NCBI GenBank assembly: GCA_004431415.1
Contig: QPMI01000562.1
Location: 1-64,000 of the forward strand
DNA from: Cyanophora paradoxa
Taxonomy: Eukaryota; Glaucocystophyceae; Cyanophorales; Cyanophoraceae
Direction of reading: 5' to 3'
DNA length: 64,000 bases
The notes beneath the pieces were generated by a model that was given only the letters and a program-made list of their open reading frames with translations, was not told the DNA's origin and did no database searches. The position numbers and the translations under genes were made by a program. Of this stretch, positions 27,301-35,479 are shown one piece after another. Positions within the stretch are counted from its first letter, which is position 1, and each line of letters begins with the position of its first letter.

Positions 27301-30166
27301 GCAGCCCATATTGAATAATGAAGATCTTAAAATTAATTCGAGCAATATATTTATTGAAAATCTCACAGTTACCAAAAATGCAACTCTACCACATCATCCA
27401 ACATCGAATGTTGTTTTAGATTGGTTAGCAAAACAAAAACACACAAAAGCAGATATTACGGATTTCGCCCATACTCACACAAAATCGCAAATCACAGATT
27501 TTGACCATACTCACACAAAATCGCAAATCACAGATTTTGACCATACTCACACAAAATCGCAAATCACAGATTTCGCCCATACTCATTTATGGGAGCATAT
27601 CACAAATCCTCCGTTAACCTTCCCACCTGATTCACACACTCATGATTATTCAGAGATTACAAATAGCAACCACAGGCACCCATGGAGCGAAATAGACGAA
27701 CAGCCAGTTTTTGCCCAATTGAATGCAATCGGAAACGTTTTTAATGGAGTCACACTTTACCAATCGAGTAATACACCTGAAAGATTGTATTTGAATGATC
27801 ATTATGTTAGTCTCAATGGTTCATTTACAGGTGAAACAGGCACACCGATGGTGGGAACTCTTGCAGTAAGATTACCCAGGGATCCAATCGTAAATGGAGT
27901 GTATAGTGGCGATTTTAATGTAGGAGTAAATGATACTTTCCCCAGTATCTATGTAACGAATTATCACCCGGGTGAAACAGGACAAGTAGCGGATTTTTCA
28001 GCAGCTATTCAAATTAACGTAACAGATCAAAGCGCATATGATGGAGCAAGACCTAAAATAGTATTCACAAGGGAGAAAGTCGTTAACTATCTTCCTGTTG
28101 TGGGACAACCCACAGACGATCATGGGAAATGTGAGATGGCGTGGATAAAAACGACATCAGGTGGCGCCTTAGAAGTCAATCAGAGAATGGCGGCGAAAAA
28201 CTTACACAATACAACCCTTTCCGGTGTTGTTACAGATGATTACCTTACCAATAAAGGGTATCTTACCTCAGCCGATTTAAGTAGTTACACAACAGATGCA
28301 GAATTAACGGCGGCACTTGCTAATTATCTACCTCTCACAGGTGGAACTGTAACAGGAACTGTGAATGCTACCACTTTACAAATTGGCGGAACCACAATAC
28401 CAAAAGGTTACGATTTCGACCAATTAGATGTGGTTTCATCAGATAGAAGCGCAAATAATTGGAATTTAGGGTGGACACCAAGAACAGGACAAACAGGATG
28501 TTATACAACACCACAAAATGATGAAGATTGTAGCGGTTGTTTTATGAGGTGGACTGTCCCCACAGGTATGAAATCATTTTATATTCAGCATATGCCTTGG
28601 TATAATGGCAGATATTTTGATATCTATGGTCAGACTCTCAATAACAATCAGCATTTCTTAAAACGTGTAAACGATTATCAAGGAATACAGTCAGTAAATC
28701 ATGATGGGACAAATAGTACTATCTTGTTTGTATCAATTAATTGCGAGTTTTACAAGTATATTTATGTTCAAGGTCGAAAAGGTCGCATTCATCTCACAGG
28801 AGTTTTTGGTTGGAGTAGGCAGAGGGCAACAGATAATGATGTTGGTATGATCTCTTGGGATAATATATTTAGCAAACCGTCATTTTACTCAGCCGCAGAC
28901 CTTCCACAAACCGCAACATGGGCAACAAATACATGGTTAAAATCAGTAGATGCAGTCGAGCGAATTTGGTTTGGTACTGGCGATTGCACATATATACGAG
29001 GGAGACCAAATGGTGATGCTGTGTCAATTGAATTCAGAAACTCAGCAGATACAGCCATTTTAAAATCTTATAACAATGGTAACTTTTGGGTGAATAACAC
29101 TATTACAGCACCTACTATTAATGCAACCACCAAACTCCAAATAAACGGTAATGATGTCCCAAAGTTTCACACAGCAGATAAAACAGTAGGAGGTATTGCA
29201 TTTAATAGATGTTCTGAGGGTTGGACATGGGCATGGAGTTCAGCATGGGATCCATATTATAATTATGGTTCATATGTTTATAATAATCAAACGGATGATC
29301 AAACATCTACCGCTTGGATTGACTTCGATATACCCGATGGATACCACACAGGAACAGCATTTTTAACCTATTTACCTTGGACTAACTCACGACTTTTTGA
29401 AATTTGGGGAGTAAATCGACAAGGAAATGAAGTTTTTATTACATCAGTGAATAGTTATCAACCATACGCCACATCTCCTGACAGTAACCACAGTGGTATA
29501 AATAATGTTCCAATACATCTTGGTAATCGATTCCTCACTATTCGGATTAGACCAAAGATAGGAAGAGTTCATATTATGGGTATAAGTTATATGAAAATTT
29601 GGGTAGGAAATAGTTATGGTGGTCACACCGGTTATATTCATTGGAATAATGTTTATAGTAAACCAAATATCTTAACAGGGGCATTGGATCTTTGGTTTAA
29701 CTCTAATGATGGATATAATCGTATCTATTTTACGAATAATAGCACCACGTATTTTAAAGGAAGAGGAACTTATCCAATAAGATTTCGAAATGAATTAGAT
29801 TCTGATATTTGTTGGATCGATCATGACGGGCGGATGTGGATAAACAATTATTTAACACAAGGAAGTGACAGAAGATACAAAACAGATATTAAAAAGATAA
29901 CCGGCGCTCTTTCAGCAATCGAAAAATTAGAAGGAGTGAGTTTTAAACGAATTGGGAGTGAAAAAGACGGAACAAAATTAGGTTTAATTGCGCAAGATGT
30001 AGAAAAGGTAATACCAGAAATTGTAAGTGTCACAAAAGAAGATGGTTACCTTTCTCTCGAATACACGGGTTTAATTCCAGTTCTCATTGAAGCTGTGAAG
30101 GAGTTGTCCCAAAAATGCAAAGATCTACAGGATCAAATAGACCAAATTAAAAATGTCAAAGTATAA
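24338..30166 (+). CDS. Giant fibre/receptor-binding protein with S74 chaperone domain
   Basis: 1,942 residues, the largest gene. Regions: a polar N-terminus (1-270); acidic repeats around EEEYLPDG/EYEYDQ (about 325-420); phage-fibre-like repeats with HNHDW, HRHDWGDI and HEHTWDEI (about 435-490); a 220-residue domain (about 490-680); TSNIYTSNLYTSN repeats (about 695-730); a LamG/concanavalin-like segment (about 760-990); three near-identical HTKSQITDF repeats (about 1,045-1,080); a second copy of the 220-residue domain (about 1,110-1,320); two related 180-residue beta domains; and a C-terminal peptidase S74 intramolecular chaperone with the cleavage site S1843-D1844 followed by RRYKTDI and a trimeric coiled-coil end. 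S74 domains trimerise fibres and cut themselves off. The product is a probable host-recognition fibre. The 3' half is CpG-rich, unlike the 5' half. Confidence 0.88.
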   Translation: MSFNYPPNLETIQDDNASSTKHVNFDNIKVKGSVSIDHSSDNSSKTQSREHALSVNQTDPDKEDVSVAFSLGNVKANQVAEIKATRRRPRKLKTSGTHPDIPSRFDSGRLIFNVQDEQGKQNTALRIYNEGSTAKAEVPQVLQVGPIANTNQVSYTNDVYPKDITYDFARNEPFGFFTPKDVHQKKPSITINSSPSQPVAIHLHPDLVEMDRHLLPLYSNVKDLGIRTRQWRNIHGSNVYANGEKLVSEKTLREIIEHYGPNGPTVPFPIPFPNGPPDLTPKKQPGREYTATEDVAFGQHIVSWEQVRNKPIIEPRKQIDEQYLPPEVDILELDEYQFVPDEEEYLPDGFDPQEYEYDQFDPNEEEILPDGLDPQEFEYEQNYEPDEEYLPDGHDPPAVDYEQPYEPHEELLPDGFRPEIWEFFPDYEQINNKPAKYPPEDHNHDWDEILGKPQKYPPEDHRHDWGDIDGIPDKFAASNHEHTWDEINDQPEFAKVEPLATLGVSLYQTCNVPERIFLNEHYVHVNGTLANSAMRGPLHIRTLPGSYNPPPEPGATIPNIFVSSYMEADIPTDTFRVPTDPATYQNYNSAIQVHVADVSSLDGSRPMIVFSRDKYSYIPIVGTANDNYGRAELAWIKTNYGGVLEANQRMAAKNIHNENISRVVTEDYLEDQGYIDEGELTNILSLFVIKNDTNLTVTSNIYTSNLYTSNIFTSNLWASNIWTRKLWADDIYTSNLTVYRNITIGTQNTIQILYRPYYAVTTVIDPAPIIPNCIFAWKASGQHGQLIYYQGKIYNRVTTQIPYLTNYSNWETVYYYLNATLNNQISIGKELNMAYRNSVSIDWSLGLTLFFIGRINTTNPSYMLSIRDSSYQNWIGYGCKNQKFGVSLQIQNDIENATPPLFDASYIYNSWNYWDFTVSSEQIVVGMGGIDIGTSSGDFLPPSNFASFGSSVANGDLAEIIVFNRALSIEEKNAVRYYIQLLYGFPNTQPILNNEDLKINSSNIFIENLTVTKNATLPHHPTSNVVLDWLAKQKHTKADITDFAHTHTKSQITDFDHTHTKSQITDFDHTHTKSQITDFAHTHLWEHITNPPLTFPPDSHTHDYSEITNSNHRHPWSEIDEQPVFAQLNAIGNVFNGVTLYQSSNTPERLYLNDHYVSLNGSFTGETGTPMVGTLAVRLPRDPIVNGVYSGDFNVGVNDTFPSIYVTNYHPGETGQVADFSAAIQINVTDQSAYDGARPKIVFTREKVVNYLPVVGQPTDDHGKCEMAWIKTTSGGALEVNQRMAAKNLHNTTLSGVVTDDYLTNKGYLTSADLSSYTTDAELTAALANYLPLTGGTVTGTVNATTLQIGGTTIPKGYDFDQLDVVSSDRSANNWNLGWTPRTGQTGCYTTPQNDEDCSGCFMRWTVPTGMKSFYIQHMPWYNGRYFDIYGQTLNNNQHFLKRVNDYQGIQSVNHDGTNSTILFVSINCEFYKYIYVQGRKGRIHLTGVFGWSRQRATDNDVGMISWDNIFSKPSFYSAADLPQTATWATNTWLKSVDAVERIWFGTGDCTYIRGRPNGDAVSIEFRNSADTAILKSYNNGNFWVNNTITAPTINATTKLQINGNDVPKFHTADKTVGGIAFNRCSEGWTWAWSSAWDPYYNYGSYVYNNQTDDQTSTAWIDFDIPDGYHTGTAFLTYLPWTNSRLFEIWGVNRQGNEVFITSVNSYQPYATSPDSNHSGINNVPIHLGNRFLTIRIRPKIGRVHIMGISYMKIWVGNSYGGHTGYIHWNNVYSKPNILTGALDLWFNSNDGYNRIYFTNNSTTYFKGRGTYPIRFRNELDSDICWIDHDGRMWINNYLTQGSDRRYKTDIKKITGALSAIEKLEGVSFKRIGSEKDGTKLGLIAQDVEKVIPEIVSVTKEDGYLSLEYTGLIPVLIEAVKELSQKCKDLQDQIDQIKNVKV

Positions 30167-30169
30167 TAA

Positions 30170-30475
30170 ATGGCGACCTATCCTCTTGGTGGAACCACCT
30201 ATTCTACTGAGCCTGTTGCGCTTTCTTTTGATACAATCACCCTTGTAAACGCATTACAAACAGTTGAAAAAACGATTCAGCAAACTAACAAGCTCTCACC
30301 AGTTGTCAATGAGTATAAAAACCTCTTGGTTAATGTCCTTGCTCAAGCTGCATATGGTGACCCTGTTGCTAAATACACTGAGTGTGATAACAACATTAAA
30401 GCAATGACATCCAACCTGCAAGTTCTTTCAACTGTTTACCAATCCCTTGGATCGAATTTAATCACTTTGGCTTGA
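30170..30475 (+). CDS. Small alpha-helical protein, possible fibre partner
   Basis: A 101-residue protein of unknown family, mostly helical after residue 20, with no basic patches or cysteine motifs beyond one Cys. It starts 3 bp after the fibre stop codon and ends just before the next gene, so it is probably co-transcribed with the fibre and may be a fibre-base or assembly protein. It shares the CpG-containing composition of the distal fibre. Confidence 0.55.
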   Translation: MATYPLGGTTYSTEPVALSFDTITLVNALQTVEKTIQQTNKLSPVVNEYKNLLVNVLAQAAYGDPVAKYTECDNNIKAMTSNLQVLSTVYQSLGSNLITLA

Positions 30476-30514
30476 TTGCAGTTTATTTTTCTTTCCTTCT
30501 TAGTAAAAGAAGCA

Positions 30515-31369
30515 ATGGGTGAATATAATCGAGTTCAACTGCCTATATATTCCCTTGGATCCCCTGCAATGCATTTTCGCCAGCATGAAGTAAATGATGA
30601 GGTTCGTGGTTTAGAATCCACAGAGAGACCCAATTCCAATGGCAACTCCTTTGATAAAAATTCGATTATTCGAGTTAAAGAGCTGAGAGCTGATAAGAAT
30701 TCTGGTGTGGTTAAAACAACTCGACTTCTTGTCACAAATGCTAACTTTTTCCAGCCTACCAATGGAGGTCCTGATGCTTACAGTGTTGATCTGAAAGCCC
30801 TTGATTTCGATAAGAATTCTGCTGCTGTAACTGTGAGATCAGGAGGAGCATTTATTGGTGGTGGCTGCAGAGTTTCAGGTCAGCTATCTTCATCTGTTTC
30901 CTACAATGATGTCCCAGATACTCTCGAACAAAATGTGGAGAACCCACAACGAATTCGTTTCTACACACCTGTTGCACAGCAACCTTTTTTGCATTTCTAT
31001 GTTGCATCCTCTGTAACTCTTGAGAATTCGGAATTAGTTTCCATTACAGGAACTGATCGAGTAAGAAGAAATATTCCTCTTCCCACTGCAATGCTTTCCA
31101 TGTGTAGAGCCAATAATAATCAACCAGGACACAACTACTTATTCTTTGTTCAAGCTTCGAACCATTTTGGCAGAGGATATTGTGTTTATAACAATTTGAC
31201 ATTTACCTATGATCTGTTTGTCACTGAGGTTGGAGTATACAATACTATGATTATGGGACTGAGAACAGATATAGCAGCTGTATCAGCACTTCGTGGGGTA
31301 AATGTTGCTGATATATTCACAACAGGATTTTACCAAGAATTAGATGTAATTGATGACCCAACCCCATAA
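30515..31369 (+). CDS. Probable virion protein, paralogue 1
   Basis: About 284 residues from MGEYNRV. An upstream in-frame ATG at 30,476 would add a hydrophobic 13-residue stretch, and I prefer the internal start because it aligns with the paralogue. Conserved blocks shared with the next gene are VRGLESTE, KELRADKNSGVVKTTRLLVTNANF, SGGAFIGGG and a C-terminal FGVYN-type strand. It is beta-rich with no catalytic motif. Pairing with a paralogue and proximity to the fibre suggest a minor capsid or fibre-base protein; this is inference. Confidence 0.65.
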   Translation: MGEYNRVQLPIYSLGSPAMHFRQHEVNDEVRGLESTERPNSNGNSFDKNSIIRVKELRADKNSGVVKTTRLLVTNANFFQPTNGGPDAYSVDLKALDFDKNSAAVTVRSGGAFIGGGCRVSGQLSSSVSYNDVPDTLEQNVENPQRIRFYTPVAQQPFLHFYVASSVTLENSELVSITGTDRVRRNIPLPTAMLSMCRANNNQPGHNYLFFVQASNHFGRGYCVYNNLTFTYDLFVTEVGVYNTMIMGLRTDIAAVSALRGVNVADIFTTGFYQELDVIDDPTP

Positions 31370-31392
31370 AAGATATATCCCTTTAATGTAAA

Positions 31393-32226
31393 ATGGCTGA
31401 GCAACCCCCACTTGAACGAATTCTTACACCTCTGCTGTCATTAGCTGCCCCAGCAAACCATGTTTTACAGCACGCTACCTTTGATGATGTAGAGGGTCTC
31501 CAATCAACAGAGGTCCAACCTACAATGAACACCTTTGGTTCCACCCACAAGCTGAGATTGCAGGAACTCAGATGTGATAAAAATAATGGAATAGTTAAAA
31601 CAACTAAGCTACTTGTCACAAATGCAAACTTTTCTGCTCATTATGGAGACCCAGATAGTTATGGAGATCCTCTTTCTACTTATTCTTTTGAATCTAGGTC
31701 GGGAGCTATTAACTGCAAATCGGGGGGAGCTTATATTGGTGATGGTCTTAGGGTTGGTGGGGCTGTTGGAGCGCCTTTATTTGTGAATGATCAACCCAAT
31801 CCCATTGATCCCAACACAAGAATTCGAACCTATGTCCCCAGCATGAATGCCCCCTATATAATAAAAATATTCCCAATTGTTGTGAATGAACAAACAGCAG
31901 TAGTAGACTCTCTTGTTGAAATTGGTGACCACTACAAGGTAGTTGTGGATATCCCACCAGATGTTTATGCTCTTTGTCAAGTAGAGGGTGGAACTCCTAA
32001 TTTTGCTGTTGTGATCACCCCATATGATAATTTTGGTATTGCTTATCATGGAGTCAATTTCGGTTTGGAAGATTATCAGTTCCTGGTTAGAGCCACCAAG
32101 TTTGGTATCTACAAGTGTGTATTATATGCTGAGAGAACCGATTTTATTGCAAGGCAGAATACCTATGCTGAATACTATGGCACAAATCGATATTTCCCCA
32201 TTTTCGGGCAGGATACTGCTCCATAA
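31393..32226 (+). CDS. Probable virion protein, paralogue 2
   Basis: 277 residues, about the same length as and clearly related to the preceding gene: VEGLQSTE, QELRCDKNNGIVKTTKLLVTNANF, SGGAYIGDG and a closing KFGIYKCVL strand occur in the same order. It probably arose by tandem duplication followed by divergence, perhaps to form a heteromeric complex. There are 23 bp between the genes. No enzyme motif. Confidence 0.65.
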   Translation: MAEQPPLERILTPLLSLAAPANHVLQHATFDDVEGLQSTEVQPTMNTFGSTHKLRLQELRCDKNNGIVKTTKLLVTNANFSAHYGDPDSYGDPLSTYSFESRSGAINCKSGGAYIGDGLRVGGAVGAPLFVNDQPNPIDPNTRIRTYVPSMNAPYIIKIFPIVVNEQTAVVDSLVEIGDHYKVVVDIPPDVYALCQVEGGTPNFAVVITPYDNFGIAYHGVNFGLEDYQFLVRATKFGIYKCVLYAERTDFIARQNTYAEYYGTNRYFPIFGQDTAP

Positions 32227-32248
32227 GAATATTGGGTATATATAGAGT

Positions 32249-32521
32249 ATGGATAGTAAAACAAAAAAGTTTATTGATGCTGCTATGACAGTCCATGGTA
32301 AAGATAAATTCGATTACAGTGAGACACATTACATCAAAGCTCAAGAGAAAGTATCTGTGAGATGTTTGCAGTGTAATAAAGTGATCCTTACCTATCCCTT
32401 TAATCATGTGAAGGGATCAGGGTGTAGGGACTGTAACAAAAGAAAGAGTCAAGCACACAGGAAAAGAGCTACTTCATCAATCAGAGTAGAGTATAGGGAT
32501 ATTTGCATTAGGTTCGATTAG
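32249..32521 (+). CDS. Zinc-ribbon protein (DUF723-like)
   Basis: A 90-residue protein. The opening KKFID.A..VHG.DKFDYSETHYI followed by VSVRCLQC and a GSGCRDCNKRK second cysteine pair matches the small zinc-binding module that accompanies homing-type endonucleases and other proteins in large DNA viruses. No nuclease domain is attached, so it may be a stand-alone nucleic-acid-binding protein or a remnant of a larger one. A GGGTATATATAGAG promoter-like sequence lies directly upstream. Confidence 0.65.
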   Translation: MDSKTKKFIDAAMTVHGKDKFDYSETHYIKAQEKVSVRCLQCNKVILTYPFNHVKGSGCRDCNKRKSQAHRKRATSSIRVEYRDICIRFD

Positions 32522-32550
32522 GTTTAATTAATTTTTCTAAGGTATTCTTA

Positions 32551-32949
32551 ATGGAGACTAAATACAGAGGCTTTCATGTTATGCTTGATTACAAAGCTAA
32601 ATCAGCTATTGCAACAGGACATGAGCATGTAAGCTTCCTAGGTAATTGGATTATGAGAACCCTAGAACAAGCAATATTAAGACAAGGCATTAGGATTGTT
32701 CATAAACACTGTGAGATATTTGATGGCAAAGTATCACCTCCTGGGTTTGCATTGGTTCTGCTATTAGATGAAAGCCATTGCACAGCTCATTGTTATTCCA
32801 ATGAAGGCATGTTAGCAATTGATATATTCAGTTGTGGTAAAGAAGCTCAGCATAAAACACAAGCAGTTGCAGATGAGATCGATAAAACAATGAATTTCCT
32901 CACATTTGAGAAGACTGAGAGACATAAACATGATAGATTCCCGTTTTGA
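32551..32949 (+). CDS. speD: S-adenosylmethionine decarboxylase homologue
   Basis: A 132-residue protein of the bacterial/archaeal AdoMet decarboxylase family, which makes decarboxylated S-adenosylmethionine for spermidine synthesis. It self-cleaves before a serine that becomes the pyruvoyl cofactor. Key residues are present with family spacing: E74-S75-H76 (cleavage before S75), H80 and C95 in FSCG, at +5 and +20 from the serine. The surrounding hydrophobic strand (GFALVLLL) also fits. The family's usual HTWPE after the histidine is HCYSNE here, so substrate or activity may differ. It is the last gene before the right terminal repeat, a common place for accessory cargo. No other polyamine gene is visible in the element. 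Confidence 0.82.
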   Translation: METKYRGFHVMLDYKAKSAIATGHEHVSFLGNWIMRTLEQAILRQGIRIVHKHCEIFDGKVSPPGFALVLLLDESHCTAHCYSNEGMLAIDIFSCGKEAQHKTQAVADEIDKTMNFLTFEKTERHKHDRFPF

Positions 32950-33146
32950 TGGGTTTCTATAATGATAATCAAGGTAATTTACCTTTTGTTTTACAATAGC
33001 AACTGTTACAAAAAGATATAATATATCCTTTTCCTACAGTAGCTTTCTACAATGTTTATTTTCCGGATTCCGGACATTTTTTACGATAGAATTCTATTGT
33101 AAGTAATTGGAATACTATTCGATTTCATTACAGTAAAACTCAACAT

Positions 33147-34026
33147 TCCCCTTGATTCCCCCTATTATATTATATTTATATTAAAGTGGACTCAAGGTTG
33201 ACTCATATTAATCGTAAAAGTAGTAATAGTATATGGATTTTGTTACGAATTCAATGCAAGGGTTGACTAAGTGGGTTGAGTTGACTCAAATTTCACAGGA
33301 AATAACAATGAATCAGAGTATAAATGCATTTTTTGAATCAACTACACCAACTAACACTGAGATTTTAACAATATATGAGGTCCTTACTGAATATGGTATG
33401 TGTCACAGGTGTCACAGGTCTATCCCAGCTCAAGCCCTATAAAGAGTGATTTTCCCTTTCGATGGGATGGACCTGTGACACCTGTGACACCCAATTATTC
33501 ATTAAATTCTTAAGGGACCCCCCTTAGACTCATTAAAACATGAGAAAAACATATCAATTTCATGTATAATTACGATTGAATTCAATAAGAGATCGATTTG
33601 TTTTATTAAACAAATGAATCTAATATGGATCTTAATCGAGTTAAGCGATATGTTTCCGATTAAATGAATTAAATTTAATTAAATTTAATCGAGAAAGTAC
33701 ATGAATATAATATCGATTAAATCAATTAACTTTTAGACCAATCACACATAGTAAAATGCGGAGTTTTAACCAGAGGCAAGATCTAATTGAGATTCAGTTA
33801 TATTATTCGGAATTTTATACAGATTATCGATAGAATCAGTAAGACTAATCGGAAAATAAGAGAAATTTACGATAAAATATCGAAAAGAATACAAAATAAT
33901 CGAAATAATTGAATATTCGATAAGATATACACAGATTATCGATTGATTGAAATAGAATATACGAGATATATGAACAAAATCAATTAAGATAAGCCGAGGG
34001 TTAAAACTCCGCATTTTACTATGTGT
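33147..34026 (-). repeat. Right terminal inverted repeat (880 bp)
   Basis: Reverse complement of 6,645-7,523 with near-perfect identity. Outermost bases are ...GCATTTTACTATGTGT. Between the last gene and this repeat (32,950-33,146) there is only AT-rich noncoding DNA. Confidence 0.95.
33400..33490. promoter_or_regulatory. Iteron hairpin enclosing a TATA-like box, right terminal repeat
   Basis: Arms 33,400-33,427 and 33,463-33,490. The plus strand of the loop reads GCCCTATAAAGAG, pointing outward to the right end. It is the mirror copy of 7,180-7,270. Confidence 0.7.
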
Positions 34027-34032
34027 GAGACT
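34027..34032. repeat. Target-site duplication, right (GAGACT)
   Basis: Same six bases as 6,639-6,644, directly after the right terminal repeat. GC-rich host DNA follows. Confidence 0.9.
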
Positions 34033-35260
34033 ACGGTGGGTCGACCGCCCCCCGTAGCCTGGACCGCAGGTAGTAATATCGATCACACGAAAACATCGAC
34101 GCATCTCAAATATTGTCTTATACTAGTACTAGTACTAGTTTTATTGTCGAATTGCCAATGACAGTCTCTAGAACAATGTAAACATACAAAGATGAATTTA
34201 TAAATTAATTACAAGACAACAGATCCTATAGCTGCGCGCCGCGGCGCGCCCTTCGTCATTTTCGAACCATGCACACTGCATGCCGCCCTCTATCTGATCA
34301 TGATCATGCGATGCCGTGGCTTGCTCCGTTGGCAGACGAACCCCGCTCGCAGCGGGCCGGGTGTCGTCATGATCATGAATGCCTTAGAGCAGCCCGAGCA
34401 TCACTCAGATACGGCTGTCCCTGCCCTCTCACTCCTCACTCCGCGGCTATGCCGCCTGGGCCTTCTCTGCCCGGTTGCCGAACTTTCAAGTTTCCATGGC
34501 CATGGGGCAAGCATGCTCTCTTCTCCGGGCTTGGGATTTGCTACTGCCGCACGCACGCCAAGCCATTGCAGTGCTAGCCGCTGCCTTTGCGCCAACAGCT
34601 AGCCCCGCCGCCTTGCACCAGTTTTAAAATTTAATTTGCACCAGTCTCTCACTTCTCTTTCCTCCCATCATCCCCCCATCCACACATCACTTAACTACAG
34701 GATTCACTAGGAGGTAGGCTCCGCGGTCCCGTCTGGATAGCTAGGGAGGGTGTGTTGCCAGCATAGTTTATAATTAGCTGGGGACTGGTATCATTGGGGT
34801 ACAGGTACAGACTGGGGGTACAGGTCTACAGGGACTTGGAATAATGGCAGTATATGCTCACTGTAACATGTGTTTGGAGACACCCATTCCCTAGACACTC
34901 CTCGGTCGCTGAGATAGAGGAGTGTTGAATATTACCAAAGACCGGTACCCCGATGGGGTCCCCTCTGGAAAGACAACAGATCTAGAGCAATCGATGTCGC
35001 GAGCACAGGCATAGGAAGTTCATGATCATGATCAGGAGCTCGAGAATGACGACGAGAGGCGACGGTTCAGAAGATCTGGATGCTAGACAGCCCCGGTGTT
35101 CGATCGCGATACGAGCTCGAGCGAATTGGAATTCGAAGTGAACGAAGGATATCGATATCCGATGGACACCTAGCTATAGCCCGAAGGCGGGGCGCGCGGG
35201 GCGGCCGCCGCCCGAAGGCGGGGCGCGCGGGGCGGCCGCCGCCCCGCCCCCGCCACCGTC
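34033..35260. other. Host intergenic region
   Basis: No gene I can support. Noted: a CTAGTA triple repeat near 34,123-34,137, several CATGATCATGATC-type strings, and a 31-bp unit CCCGAAGGCGGGG... repeated twice in tandem at 35,180-35,241. Composition is mixed in the first 1.1 kb and rises sharply in GC after 35,170. Confidence 0.5.
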
Positions 35261-35479
35261 ACCAGCAGCTGCAGCCGGCGCTGCGCCGCCCCTCCGCCGC
35301 GGGATCGACCTCCTCCCCGACGCGCAGCCCGGCGCCCGTGACCGGGGCTGAGCCCTGCGAGACCGCTCAGGAGCCTCCGGGGCACGAGACCGGAAGCAAT
35401 TGCAAGAGTACGGAGACCTACACGTAAGAATAAAGAAACCCGACCGTTATGATAGCTTCTTTATGACTTTATGACACCA

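Larger units (their letters stand above)
6645..34026. mobile_element. Complete integrated Polinton-like virus, 27.4 kb
   Basis: Bounded by terminal inverted repeats of 879 and 880 bp starting ACACATAGTAAAATGCGGAG and flanked by 6-bp duplications. Gene content is that of a Polinton/Maverick-like dsDNA virus: protein-primed polymerase B, rve integrase, primase-SF3 helicase, FtsK/HerA-type packaging ATPase, a probable major capsid protein, two penton-like proteins and a long fibre protein. No adenovirus-type cysteine protease was seen. Genes are arranged in strand blocks. The near-identity of the two terminal repeats implies recent insertion. The high AT content contrasts with the GC-rich host flanks. 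Confidence 0.93.

Noticed and set aside
27460-27590. Tandem 42-bp repeats as a CRISPR array
   Set aside because: They are in-frame HTKSQITDF fibre repeats without spacers.
6645-34026. Adenovirus-type maturation protease expected in Mavericks and mavirus-like virophages
   Set aside because: No small frame shows the His-Asp/Glu-Cys pattern. Absence is common in Polinton-like viruses.
34690-35000. Possible small structured RNA in the host flank
   Set aside because: No recognisable promoter boxes, Sm site or conserved RNA motif could be seen.
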